Source: Rhodospirillaceae bacterium (GTDB lineage Bacteria; Pseudomonadota; Alphaproteobacteria; GCA-2731375). From it: a stretch of 54,847 nucleotides of DNA. The notes below the pieces were generated by a model, which worked only from the letters and a program-made list of their open reading frames with translations, did not search any database and was not told where the DNA came from. The DNA is taken from positions 1-54,847 of the forward strand of contig JABJKS010000041.1 in assembly GCA_018660265.1 (NCBI GenBank), given 5' to 3'. Each line of letters begins with the position of its first letter. The first letter of the stretch is position 1. The translations under genes and the position numbers were made by a program. Shown here piece after piece: positions 24,710 to 33,488 of this stretch.

Positions 24710-25996
24710 ATGCTGGACAATGCTATTGCAGGCCGGATCAAGGATGCGGTGGATGCAGCCTTTGATGAACAGGTGCACTGTACGGCGGAGCTGGTGAAGT
24801 TCCCATCGCGCCGGGGTCGGGAACATACGGCCCAGGATTTCATGGCCGGGGCCATGCGCGAACAGGGTCTGACGGTTGATCGCTGGCAGATCGATATCGA
24901 TCAAATCAGCCACCTGCCGGGTTTCTCGCCGGTCTATGCGGATTATGACAATGCCTTCAATGTGGTGGGTGCCCATCGCAGCGGAAACCCCACCGGGCGC
25001 TCTCTCATTCTGAACGGCCATATAGATGTGGTGCCCGAGGGCCCGGTCGAGATGTGGACATCACCGCCCTACGAGCCGCGGATCGATGGTGGTTGGATGT
25101 ATGGCCGTGGTTCCGGCGATATGAAGGCCGGTCTGGTCGGGGCCATGTATGCCCTGCGCGCCTTGCGCAATGAAGGCTGGGCCCCTGGCGCGGACGTCTT
25201 CCTGCAATCGGTGGTGGAGGAGGAGTGTACCGGCAACGGTGCCCTGGCCTGTCTGGCACGTGGCTACCGGGCCGAGGCGGCTTTGATCCCGGAACCCCTG
25301 GGCGATTGTCTGATCCGGGCCCAGCTGGGGGTAATGTGGTTACAGATTAAGGTACAGGGCGTCCCGGCCCATGTGGCTTATGCCGGTACCGGTTCAAATG
25401 CCATCGATGCGGCCTTTGTCTTGATCCAGGGTTTGAAGGAACTGGAAGTGAAATGGAATGCCCAACGGGTGGACCAGCCACATTATGCAGACCATGACCA
25501 TCCGCTGAATTTCAACGTCGGTAAGATTGAGGGCGGCGACTGGGCCTCGTCAGTACCATCGTGGTGTGTCTTTGACCTTCGCGTGGCGGTTTATCCCGGT
25601 GATGATCTGGCCGCCCGCCGAGCGGAATTGGAGGCCTGCATCCATGATGCGGCCAGCCAGGACGCTTTCTTGCGTAATGCGCCGCCACAAGTCACCTATC
25701 ACGGCCTGATGGCCGAGGGTTATACCCTGCACGATGCGGACGAGGCCGAGGCGACCCTGGGCTGGGCCCATGAAAGCGCATATGGGCAGCCGTTGCAGGT
25801 GGTCGCGACAACTGCGACCACGGATGCGCGCTTTTTCGGGCTCTATGCAGATATTCCCGGTTTGGTCTATGGTCCAACATCGGACGCCATTCATGGTTTT
25901 GATGAGCGGGTTGATTTGGAATCCGTGCGGCAAAATACCCAGGCCATGGCACTGTTTATCGCCGAATGGTGTGGTCTCGAAGAAATCGACAAATAG
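24710..25996 (+). CDS. M20 family ArgE/DapE-type deacylase
   Basis: A 428-residue dizinc amidohydrolase of the ArgE/DapE/ACY1/CPG2 family. Metal and catalytic residues are visible: HID with His104 and Asp106, RGSGDMKAG with the bridging Asp137, and VVEEECTGNG with the catalytic Glu170 and metal Glu171. The dimerisation domain lies at about residues 205-320. It hydrolyses N-acyl amino acids or peptides in the cytoplasm. A GGGAGA Shine-Dalgarno precedes ATG 24710. It is divergent from the peptide-type importer, which suggests it processes the imported ligand, and 12 bp before formate-THF ligase. Confidence 0.9.
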   Translation: MLDNAIAGRIKDAVDAAFDEQVHCTAELVKFPSRRGREHTAQDFMAGAMREQGLTVDRWQIDIDQISHLPGFSPVYADYDNAFNVVGAHRSGNPTGRSLILNGHIDVVPEGPVEMWTSPPYEPRIDGGWMYGRGSGDMKAGLVGAMYALRALRNEGWAPGADVFLQSVVEEECTGNGALACLARGYRAEAALIPEPLGDCLIRAQLGVMWLQIKVQGVPAHVAYAGTGSNAIDAAFVLIQGLKELEVKWNAQRVDQPHYADHDHPLNFNVGKIEGGDWASSVPSWCVFDLRVAVYPGDDLAARRAELEACIHDAASQDAFLRNAPPQVTYHGLMAEGYTLHDADEAEATLGWAHESAYGQPLQVVATTATTDARFFGLYADIPGLVYGPTSDAIHGFDERVDLESVRQNTQAMALFIAEWCGLEEIDK

Positions 25997-26008
25997 GGGA
26001 TACCAAAC

Positions 26009-27679
26009 ATGCAGCCGGATATTGAAATTGCCCGCCAGGCCAGCACGCTACCGATTGAACAAATTGCGGAAAAGCTGAATATTCCCAACCAGCATCTGTA
26101 CCGCTACGGCTCGGACAAGGCCAAGGTGGATCTGGACTATCTGGCCACATTGGATGATCGCCCGGATGGTAAGTTGATATTGGTCACCGCCATCACCCCA
26201 ACACCTGCGGGGGAAGGTAAGACCACGACAACCGTTGGTCTGGGCGATGCCATGAACCGGATTGGCAAGAATACGGCGATTTGTTTGCGGGAGCCCAGCC
26301 TGGGCCCGTGCTTCGGTACCAAGGGCGGTGCGGCGGGGGGCGGCTTTGCCCAGATTGTGCCCATGGAAGATATCAATCTGCATTTCACCGGCGATTTCCA
26401 TGCCATCGGCGCCGCCAATAATCTGCTCGCCGCTATGTTGGACAACCATATCTATTGGGGCAACAAGCTGAACATTGATGCCCGTCGGATTTCCTGGCGC
26501 CGGGTGGTGGACATGAATGACCGGGCGCTGCGTTCCATCGTGGTTAATCTGGGCGGTGTGGCCAACGGCTTTCCCCGGCAGGACGGTTTCGATATTACCG
26601 TCGCCTCTGAAGTCATGGCGGTATTCTGCCTGGCGACGGATAGTGACGACCTACGCCGCCGCCTGGGCAACATCGTGGTGGCGCAAAACACCAAGCGGGA
26701 GGTCGTCACGGCCCGCCAGCTGGATGCGGACGGCGCCATGGCCGCGTTGTTAAAGGACGCAATCCAGCCGAACCTGGCCCAGACTTTGGAAAACAATCCC
26801 GCCTTTGTTCATGGTGGGCCGTTTGCCAATATCGCCCATGGCTGCAATTCGGTGATCGCCACCAAGGCTGCCTTGAAGATGGCGGATTTCGTCGTGACAG
26901 AGGCCGGCTTTGGCGCTGATCTGGGGGCGGAAAAATTCCTCGACATCAAATGCCGCAAGGCAGGCCTGCGCCCGGATGCGGTGGTCCTGGTGGCAACTGT
27001 ACGCGCCCTGAAGATGCATGGCGGTGTGGGCAAGGATGATCTGACCAAGGAAAATGTCAAAGCGGTCGAACAAGGCCTGGAAAACCTGGGCAAGCATCTG
27101 GAGAACCTGGCCAAATACGGCGTTAGGGCGGTGGTCGCCATCAACCAGTTCACCGCCGATACAGAGGCCGAGATGGCGGTTATCAGGGACTATTGCCAGG
27201 GCTTTGGCGTTGACGCTTATGTTTGCAGCCATTGGGCAGATGGCGGTGCGGGTGCCGAAGACCTGGCAAAAAAGGTGGCGGAGATCGCCCAATCCGGGGT
27301 CTCTGATTTCCATACTCTGTATGAAGATGAAATGCCCTTGTGGGATAAGATGCGCACCGTCGCCCAGGAGATTTATGGTGCCGAAGATATCTCCGGCGAC
27401 CGGTTGGTGACGGAGCGGTTCAAACAGTTGCAGGATCAAGGCTACGGCCATCTGCCGATCTGTGTGGCGAAAACCCAATACAGCTTTTCCACTGACCCGA
27501 ACCGCAAGGGCGCACCCAAAGGCCACGTCGTCTCCATCCGCGAGGTACGGCTGGCGGCAGGTGCGGAATTCCTTGTCGTGGTCTGCGGCGATATCATGAC
27601 CATGCCCGGTCTGCCATCCCGCCCGGCGGCTGAGCAGATTGGCCTGGATGAAAACGGCCAGATTACGGGACTGTTTTAG
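26009..27679 (+). CDS. fhs: Formate--tetrahydrofolate ligase
   Basis: A 556-residue ATP-dependent 10-formyl-THF synthetase, full length for the family. The P-loop [13 protein letters not shown] lies at 64-76; [19 protein letters not shown] and the [21 protein letters not shown] stretch are diagnostic of the THF/formate site. It links formate to one-carbon metabolism in the cytoplasm. It is preceded by GGGGAT and lies 12 bp after the deacylase, probably in the same operon; the deacylase might release a formyl group, but that is only inference. The 3' end overlaps the converging arsJ gene by 17 bp. Confidence 0.97.
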   Translation: MQPDIEIARQASTLPIEQIAEKLNIPNQHLYRYGSDKAKVDLDYLATLDDRPDGKLILVTAITPTPAGEGKTTTTVGLGDAMNRIGKNTAICLREPSLGPCFGTKGGAAGGGFAQIVPMEDINLHFTGDFHAIGAANNLLAAMLDNHIYWGNKLNIDARRISWRRVVDMNDRALRSIVVNLGGVANGFPRQDGFDITVASEVMAVFCLATDSDDLRRRLGNIVVAQNTKREVVTARQLDADGAMAALLKDAIQPNLAQTLENNPAFVHGGPFANIAHGCNSVIATKAALKMADFVVTEAGFGADLGAEKFLDIKCRKAGLRPDAVVLVATVRALKMHGGVGKDDLTKENVKAVEQGLENLGKHLENLAKYGVRAVVAINQFTADTEAEMAVIRDYCQGFGVDAYVCSHWADGGAGAEDLAKKVAEIAQSGVSDFHTLYEDEMPLWDKMRTVAQEIYGAEDISGDRLVTERFKQLQDQGYGHLPICVAKTQYSFSTDPNRKGAPKGHVVSIREVRLAAGAEFLVVVCGDIMTMPGLPSRPAAEQIGLDENGQITGLF

Positions 27680-28889
27680 CGGCTGGGTCCGGCTGCTTCG
27701 GTAGGGGGAGGCTGAACAGCCAGGCAGCGCACAGGAAGGTGGCCGACAGGCCCAGGCAGACCACCAGTCCGCCCCACTGGTAAGCCAGGCCCGACAACAG
27801 CGTGCCGGCCAAACGTCCGCCCGCATTGGCCATGTAGTAAAAGCCCACATCCATGGATGTATGCTCGGACTTGCTATAGGCCAGGATCAGGTAGGAATGG
27901 ATGGCTGAATTCACGGCGAAGACAAAGCCGAAGACCAACATGCCCACCAGCACGCTAAGGCCGGGCGCAATGTTGGCCCAAAGCATCAGTGCAATGCCAG
28001 AGGTGACTAGGATCAGGCCCAATAGCCAGCGCCGGGACTGCCCGCCGGTGGGGGCCGCGCCGCTTTGCCGCAACAGCTTGGGCGTGGCTGCCTGTACCAG
28101 GCCATAGGCGATAACCCAGAGCGCCATATAGGCCCCGACTTGCGGGTGATCCCAACCAAGGCTGCCGGCCAGAAATAACGGCAGCCCCACAACGAACCAG
28201 ATATCGCGGGCACCGAACAAAAAGAACCTGGCCCCGGACAGCCAATTGATCTTTGCGCTTTTAGAGAAAACATCCCCGAAACGCACCTTGGCCTTGGTTT
28301 GACCTATGTTGCCTGGCAGGCTTACCACTGCGGCCAGCAGGATCGCCCCCAGACATGCGGCCATGGTGATCAATGCAACCGAAAATCCCAGCCAGCTCAA
28401 CAGGAAACCGCCCAGAAAAAAGCCCAGGCCTTTTAGGGCATTTTTCGATCCGGTCAGTGCGGCGACCCATTTGAACAGGGCACCATGATTACCGTCGGTC
28501 ACCAGGACTTTTATAGCGCTTTTAGCACTCAGCTTCGTGAGGTCCTTGGCGATGCCCGACAGGGCCTGGCTGCCCATCACATAGGCCACTCCCATGACGA
28601 TGGGCCAGTCCGAATTGAAGCGGGACAATGCCGCCAGGGCAACAACCTGCAGACCCAGGCCCGCGAACAATGTCACCTTCAGCCCAAGGCGTGCGCCGAT
28701 CCAGCCGCCGACCAGATTGGTGACAATGCCGAAAACCTCGTAGAATAAAAACAACTGGGCAATCTGAAACGGGCTGTAGCCAAGGCCATAAAAATGCAAC
28801 AGCACCAACATGCGCAAGGCACCGTCCGTTAGGGTAAAACCCCAATAGGCCGCCGTGACCAGGATATAGTTGCGGACACCGCTGTTCAT
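27663..28889 (-). CDS. arsJ: Organoarsenical efflux MFS transporter ArsJ
   Basis: A 408-residue 12-helix MFS protein. The opening [20 protein letters not shown], the [15 protein letters not shown] loop and the following [19 protein letters not shown] are characteristic of ArsJ. ArsJ exports 1-arseno-3-phosphoglycerate, which then breaks down outside, removing arsenate. It follows the GAPDH gene by 4 bp, the known arsJ-gapdh pairing, so the assignment is strong. No arsR, arsB or arsC is next to it, which is unusual. It overlaps the end of fhs by 17 bp. Confidence 0.9.
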   Translation of the reverse strand: MNSGVRNYILVTAAYWGFTLTDGALRMLVLLHFYGLGYSPFQIAQLFLFYEVFGIVTNLVGGWIGARLGLKVTLFAGLGLQVVALAALSRFNSDWPIVMGVAYVMGSQALSGIAKDLTKLSAKSAIKVLVTDGNHGALFKWVAALTGSKNALKGLGFFLGGFLLSWLGFSVALITMAACLGAILLAAVVSLPGNIGQTKAKVRFGDVFSKSAKINWLSGARFFLFGARDIWFVVGLPLFLAGSLGWDHPQVGAYMALWVIAYGLVQAATPKLLRQSGAAPTGGQSRRWLLGLILVTSGIALMLWANIAPGLSVLVGMLVFGFVFAVNSAIHSYLILAYSKSEHTSMDVGFYYMANAGGRLAGTLLSGLAYQWGGLVVCLGLSATFLCAAWLFSLPLPKQPDPAAKTVP

Positions 28890-28893
28890 GGCG

Positions 28894-29925
28894 TTACAGG
28901 CTGTCCGCGACTTTTAGTGCCAGATCGACCATGCGGTTCACATAGCCCCATTCGTTATCGTACCAGGCCAATATCTTCACCTGGGTGCCGTCCACCACCA
29001 TTGTTGAGGGGCCGTCGATGATGGCGGAGCGGGGATCATTGACAAAATCCGTGGAAACCAGGGGGCGGTCCTCAAGGCCCAGGATGCCGGACAATTCACC
29101 CATGGCGGCATCGCGAAACATCTGATTGATCTCATCGGCGCTGGTCGGGCGTTCAACCTCGAACACGCAATCTGTTATCGAGGCATTCAACAGCGGCACC
29201 CGTACCGCATGGCCGTTCAACTTGCCCGTCAGTTCCGGATAGATCATGGTGATGGCTGTGGCCGAACCGGTGGTGGTGGGGATCAGGTTCATGGAGGAGG
29301 CCCGCGCCCGGCGCAAATCCTTGTGGGGGCCATCCACGACAACCTGGGTATTGGTGATATTATGGATCGTGGTGATGACCCCGTGTTTGATGCCAATCCC
29401 CTCGTGCACCACTTTTACCACAGGGGCCAGGCAATTGGTGGTGCAGCTGGCCGCCGTCAACAGGTGCTGGCTTTCGGGCTGGTACAGATGGTCATTGACG
29501 CCATAGACAATGTTGAACGCGCCGTTCTTAACGGGGGCCGCGACGATGACTTTTTTGACGCCTTGATCGAAGTAGGCCTGTAGTTTAGCCGGATCGCGGA
29601 ATTGCCCCGTACATTCAAGCACGATATCGCAGTCCCCCCAGACGCCGCCTTCAATCGCGCCGCCTTCAATGGTGCCACCTTCAATGGTGGCGTGTGAGGT
29701 ATAGGCAATGGCGTGGTCTGCCACGATCACCTCGTCCTCATGGTCACTGACTGCAACATCCCAGGTGCCGTGCACGGAATCAAAAGTCAAAAGATGTGCC
29801 GCCGCCCCGGCATCCATGTTGATTTCGTTGATACGACGCCACGCCAACCCCCGGGCGCTCCAGCCGGCCCGCAACGCCAGCCGCCCCATGCGCCCGAAAC
29901 CATTGATCCCAATACGTACACTCAC
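28894..29925 (-). CDS. ArsJ-associated glyceraldehyde-3-phosphate dehydrogenase
   Basis: A 343-residue NAD-dependent GAPDH. The Rossmann opening [16 protein letters not shown] and the catalytic [11 protein letters not shown] (Cys161) are intact. In arsJ operons this enzyme uses arsenate in place of phosphate to form 1-arseno-3-phosphoglycerate, the ArsJ substrate. An unusual feature is residues 81-95, [15 protein letters not shown], encoded by three near-identical 15-bp units (29644-29688) in a surface region that is shorter in most GAPDHs. It is the first gene of the pair, with the promoter presumably in the 185-bp gap 29926-30110, where I see no clear ArsR-type box. Confidence 0.92.
   Translation of the reverse strand: MSVRIGINGFGRMGRLALRAGWSARGLAWRRINEINMDAGAAAHLLTFDSVHGTWDVAVSDHEDEVIVADHAIAYTSHATIEGGTIEGGAIEGGVWGDCDIVLECTGQFRDPAKLQAYFDQGVKKVIVAAPVKNGAFNIVYGVNDHLYQPESQHLLTAASCTTNCLAPVVKVVHEGIGIKHGVITTIHNITNTQVVVDGPHKDLRRARASSMNLIPTTTGSATAITMIYPELTGKLNGHAVRVPLLNASITDCVFEVERPTSADEINQMFRDAAMGELSGILGLEDRPLVSTDFVNDPRSAIIDGPSTMVVDGTQVKILAWYDNEWGYVNRMVDLALKVADSL
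29644..29688 (-). repeat. Three 15-bp in-frame tandem repeats within the GAPDH gene
   Basis: The plus strand reads GCCGCCTTCAATCGC, GCCGCCTTCAATGGT, GCCACCTTCAATGGT. The units differ at only a few bases and each encodes five residues of the IEGG-x type. The high identity suggests recent expansion by slippage. Copy number could vary between strains without breaking the frame. Confidence 0.85.
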
Positions 29926-30110
29926 AAATTTTTCCTCAAAAGCGCCATTCTGTTCATGTCTCTCGATTTACTGGAATATAAGGGGCAAGAGGCGGCTGCG
30001 GTACAAATTTACGTCTGCTTTCAAATCCGAGTGATGCATATGCTCAAGTGTCTTGGACTAATGTAAGCGGCCATCGAACGGACGCGGCGTTTCCGCAGAC
30101 AACATATCCG

Positions 30111-30707
30111 CTAGACGCGTTCGATGCTGCCGTCCAGTTTTTCCAGGTTAAGCCTGGTTTGGCGCAGTATCTTATCGGATAACGGCTTATTGCAGCGCTT
30201 GGTCGCTCTTGAGAGGGCCATCGCCCCGACGATCATTGTCAGGGCTGCCATCGAGCCTTCCTGGGCCGGCCTTGATTTACCGGAGGCACTTGAAAGGCTA
30301 TCCTCCAGGTTCGTCAGATAGCTGTCCACACCCAGTGAAAATGCTTTCTGAACATCGTCGCATTGCCTGTGAATATCTGTTGCCAAGGCAGCCATCGGGC
30401 AACCACCGCGACTGTCGTCCCGATGCCGGACGGAGAGATAATTTTTGAAATATTCCGCTAGACCGTTATCGCTGGATTTGGTTGATGCGAGCCAATTATT
30501 GGCATGATCAAATGATTTCTCACAAGCTTCGGCGGCCAGGGCATTTTTTGATCCAAAGCTCTTGTAGAACCCGCCGTGGGTTAAGCCGGCCGCCTTTGTG
30601 ATTTCAGGAATACTCACGCCTTCGAAGCCACGTTCGCGAAACAAACGTTCCGCGGCATCGACAATTGACGCGCGATTTTCCGCCGCCTGCTTTTTCGAGA
30701 CTTTCAT
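30111..30707 (-). CDS. TetR/AcrR family transcriptional regulator
   Basis: A 198-residue repressor. Residues about 10-55 form the HTH domain, with a VSIPEITKAAGLTHGGFYKSF pattern of the TetR type split around the turn at GLTHG. The DDSRGGCPMAALATDI segment in the ligand domain is common in regulators of redox or electrophile-responsive genes. It is divergent from the alpha/beta hydrolase at 30879 across a 171-bp gap with two matching palindromic sites, so it likely controls that gene and itself. It could also affect the arsJ pair downstream on the same strand, 185 bp away, but nothing shows this. Confidence 0.87.
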   Translation of the reverse strand: MKVSKKQAAENRASIVDAAERLFRERGFEGVSIPEITKAAGLTHGGFYKSFGSKNALAAEACEKSFDHANNWLASTKSSDNGLAEYFKNYLSVRHRDDSRGGCPMAALATDIHRQCDDVQKAFSLGVDSYLTNLEDSLSSASGKSRPAQEGSMAALTMIVGAMALSRATKRCNKPLSDKILRQTRLNLEKLDGSIERV

Positions 30708-30738
30708 TTTTTGTGGTTCCTTCCATGGCGAAATTTAA

Positions 30739-30778
30739 TGATTGCAATCATAATCAAAAAGAGTATTGATTACGATCA
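30739..30778. promoter_or_regulatory. Two matching palindromic operator candidates
   Basis: TGATTGCAATCA (30739-30750, part of the perfect 14-bp palindrome ATGATTGCAATCAT) and TGATTACGATCA (30767-30778) share the form TGATTNCNATCA and are 28 bp apart. They lie in the AT-rich gap between the divergent TetR and hydrolase genes, just upstream of the TetR start, and are probable binding sites for that regulator. Confidence 0.6.
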
Positions 30779-30878
30779 TAATTATTAAATTTGACAGAGT
30801 CGCCAATAGTTCATCACGTCGAAACCTCTATGAGCTTGCCGCGAATGGAAACCGGACAAATATCGAAGGGACAGGAAA

Positions 30879-31778
30879 ATGCAGGGTCAGTTAATACGTG
30901 CCGGACTTGGATTGTGGTCGCGCGCCACTCCTTCAGCAGCGGCGGGTTGGCTGGCAGGCCAATTCTTTCGTGTACGGAAAACGAAACCGAAGGATTGGGA
31001 AATGACTATTCCCGAGGCCGACGAAATCATTGTGACGATGTCCGGCATGGGGGTCCGCCGTTGGGGCCGAGGTCCCAGGGTTATGTTGGTTCATGGCTGG
31101 GAAGGACGTTTCAGTCAGTTTGCGGTCCTTGTTCCCATGCTCCTGGAGGCAGGCTTTGAGGTTGTCTCCGTTGATCCGCCAGGGCATGGATTGTCGAATG
31201 CACAAACTTCCAATCCAGTTGAATTTGCTAAAGGAATCAATGCCGCCGTGCAAACTTTTGGGCCCTTTTTTGCAATTGTTGGGCATTCCATGGGTGCGAC
31301 TGGAACCGTTCTCGCGCTTGATAGCGGCACAAGTGTGCAGCGGGTCGCACTCGTCTCGATGCCTGCGTCATTGGAATTTACACTGCGTGCAATTTGTCAG
31401 AAGATTGGTTTCGGTGCGTCGGCGACAGCGGCCTTTTTGACGAAAATTGATCAGATCGTCGGTGTACCGGCAGCGGACCTCGATGCACGCCGTCTGGCGG
31501 CACATCGGGGCGAAGCGGCGCTGATCGTCCATGACCGGAACGATCCTCAGGTCCCGCTCTCTCATGCCAAGGAAGTTGCAGCAACATGGCCGGGCGCAAA
31601 GCAAATTTTCTCTGACCGGCTTGGGCACACCCGCATCCTTGCCAACGCGCAAATCTGCGGTGCGATTATAGGTTTTTTGAAGGAACAGCCAGATGAAAAG
31701 CAACAACCGGCAGCAGTCATCTCAACTGGCTTCGCTAAACGGGATCGTGATGTCGCAAGCGCGCTGGAATTACACTAG
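30879..31778 (+). CDS. Alpha/beta hydrolase
   Basis: A 299-residue alpha/beta-hydrolase-fold protein. The oxyanion region is VHGWEG (71-76), the nucleophile elbow is GHSMG (Ser137), the acid is probably the Asp of HDRNDPQVP (about 224) and the His is in LGHTRIL. Residues 1-45 form a hydrophobic, basic N-terminal segment that may be a cap or membrane contact. The substrate is unknown: esterase, lipase and haloalkane-type activities all fit. It is controlled in all likelihood by the divergent TetR. Its end overlaps the converging molybdoenzyme anchor gene by 4 bp. Confidence 0.85.
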   Translation: MQGQLIRAGLGLWSRATPSAAAGWLAGQFFRVRKTKPKDWEMTIPEADEIIVTMSGMGVRRWGRGPRVMLVHGWEGRFSQFAVLVPMLLEAGFEVVSVDPPGHGLSNAQTSNPVEFAKGINAAVQTFGPFFAIVGHSMGATGTVLALDSGTSVQRVALVSMPASLEFTLRAICQKIGFGASATAAFLTKIDQIVGVPAADLDARRLAAHRGEAALIVHDRNDPQVPLSHAKEVAATWPGAKQIFSDRLGHTRILANAQICGAIIGFLKEQPDEKQQPAAVISTGFAKRDRDVASALELH

Positions 31779-32722
31779 ATACGATCCGCACCGTAATACA
31801 GCATGACCTTGTGCTGGGCCTCGGCGAAGAACAGCCAGCGTTCCAGAACGACGCCAAAGCTAACGCTGATCGCGGCCAGGGCCGCAGCGAAAACCGCGAT
31901 TGGGCCGGAGGTCCCGGCCTGGATGATAATCAAAACAAGCGGTACCAGGAAAGCCAACAGGTGGGTCAGGCGGCGCAGTTTGTGGGCATGCTTGCGGGCG
32001 ATGGCAAAACCCATTTCCTTGAGCAGATAATTGTCCTGCACATGCGGTGGGTCGAGCGGCCGGACCGCGCCCAGACTTTCCAAACCGGTGGCAGACGCCG
32101 TGGTGCTGGTCCCGACGTTGCTGTCAATGGCGCGCCAATAGGCAATCTTTAAAACCCAGGCCAATGCCAGGGCCGCAAAACAGATCGCCTGGATCACGGC
32201 ATGACCGGGGACAAACGGGGCCAGGATGGCGTTCAACCAGATCGCCCCGGTGGCCAGGGCCAGGATCAGATAAACCGGCGCGACCAGGGGTTGGTCCCAA
32301 CGCGGTATGGCGGCAAGGGAGCGATAAATCATCGACGTCGCATAGACCGTCAGTATGGACAGGACGGCAACGGTCAGTCCCGCCAAAGGCCACAGACCAT
32401 CGTTTTGTTGCAGTACCAGCCAGGCAAAAGCGAACAATGCCGCCGGGCCATAGCCAATTATTGCCAAGACGCCTTCGCGGGACAACCAGGATGAGCGCCA
32501 CTGGCTCAACGCCCGCCAGGCCCGTTCCGGGCGGCCCAAATGCGCCATGGACGCTAACAGCCCCGCACTGATCAAGACCATGGCCAAAGCCAATGCGAAC
32601 AGGCCAAAGGCCCGATCATCGGGCAGTGTGCCCATGGCGCGCAGGATGCCCAACAAGGTCAACATACCGTACCCTGCGCCGGTGGCGGTGGTGAGGAAAA
32701 TAACGGAATAGGCTGGTTGCAT
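31775..32722 (-). CDS. soeC: DmsC/SoeC-type membrane anchor subunit
   Basis: A 315-residue inner-membrane protein with about eight hydrophobic helices, of the DMSO-reductase anchor (DmsC) family. It would attach the molybdoenzyme to the membrane and exchange electrons with quinone. I place the start at ATG 32722, with AGGAACAG upstream and just after the iron-sulfur gene's stop; the longer frame to 32767 overlaps that gene. It is third in a cluster of large Mo subunit, FeS subunit and anchor. The SoeC name rests on the resemblance of the large subunit to cytoplasmic sulfite dehydrogenase. Confidence 0.8.
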   Translation of the reverse strand: MQPAYSVIFLTTATGAGYGMLTLLGILRAMGTLPDDRAFGLFALALAMVLISAGLLASMAHLGRPERAWRALSQWRSSWLSREGVLAIIGYGPAALFAFAWLVLQQNDGLWPLAGLTVAVLSILTVYATSMIYRSLAAIPRWDQPLVAPVYLILALATGAIWLNAILAPFVPGHAVIQAICFAALALAWVLKIAYWRAIDSNVGTSTTASATGLESLGAVRPLDPPHVQDNYLLKEMGFAIARKHAHKLRRLTHLLAFLVPLVLIIIQAGTSGPIAVFAAALAAISVSFGVVLERWLFFAEAQHKVMLYYGADRI

Positions 32723-32739
32723 AATCTCTGTTCCTATTC

Positions 32740-33486
32740 CTAGCGCGACAATACTTTGTCGATCCAACCCAGAAAACCAGCATCGGGGCTGGCCGGCGCA
32801 TCGTTCAAGTCGGCGCCATCGCCGACAGAGGCACTGGGCCGTGGCGGCAGATAGCGGTTGGTGGGCTTCAAACCCATTTCCGGCATCAATTCCACGCCGC
32901 CGCGATCCGCGGTCAATTGCGATACGTTCGAGGCCGGATCGTTGAAATCACCAAAATGCCGGGCCTTGGATGGGCAGGCATTGACACAGGCCGGTTGGCG
33001 GTCAATTTCATCCAGGTTTTCGTTATAGATACGATCAATGCACAGGGTGCATTTCTTCATCACCCCGCCGTCCGTATCAAACTCCCGCGCGCCATAGGGG
33101 CAGGCCCAGGAACATAACTTGCAGCCGATGCATTTGTCCTCGTTCACCAGGACGATGCCGTCCTCCCCCCGTTTGAAAGAAGCACCGGTGGGGCAAACCG
33201 TGACACAGGGTGCCTCTTCACAATGCAGGCAGGAGCGGGGGAAATAGACCGTGCGTCCGGTTGCATCTGTCCCCTCCTTGGGACCTGCCTCAAACCCGTG
33301 AACCCGGTTCAGCCAGACACCGTCAACGTCTTTGCCATAGGGGTTCAAATCAGGCAGGGGTGCGTAACTGCCACCGGTGTTCCATTCCTTGCAATTTACG
33401 GCGCAGGCATGACAGCCGACGCAGGTATCCAGGTCAATGACCAGGCCAAGACGTTTGGGGGATGGGGTGCTGGGTAAAGACGTCAT
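32740..33486 (-). CDS. soeB: 4Fe-4S ferredoxin-type subunit, DmsB/SoeB-like
   Basis: A 248-residue electron-transfer subunit with four cysteine clusters: CVGCHACAVNC (near residue 21), CLHCEEAPCVTVC, CIGCKLCSWAC and CTLCIDRI...CVNAC. Four [4Fe-4S] centres are expected, as in DmsB and SoeB. It has no signal peptide and is cytoplasmic. The start is 2 bp after the large-subunit stop, giving tight coupling. It passes electrons between the molybdenum subunit and the membrane anchor. Confidence 0.87.
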   Translation of the reverse strand: MTSLPSTPSPKRLGLVIDLDTCVGCHACAVNCKEWNTGGSYAPLPDLNPYGKDVDGVWLNRVHGFEAGPKEGTDATGRTVYFPRSCLHCEEAPCVTVCPTGASFKRGEDGIVLVNEDKCIGCKLCSWACPYGAREFDTDGGVMKKCTLCIDRIYNENLDEIDRQPACVNACPSKARHFGDFNDPASNVSQLTADRGGVELMPEMGLKPTNRYLPPRPSASVGDGADLNDAPASPDAGFLGWIDKVLSR

Positions 33487-33488
33487 GA

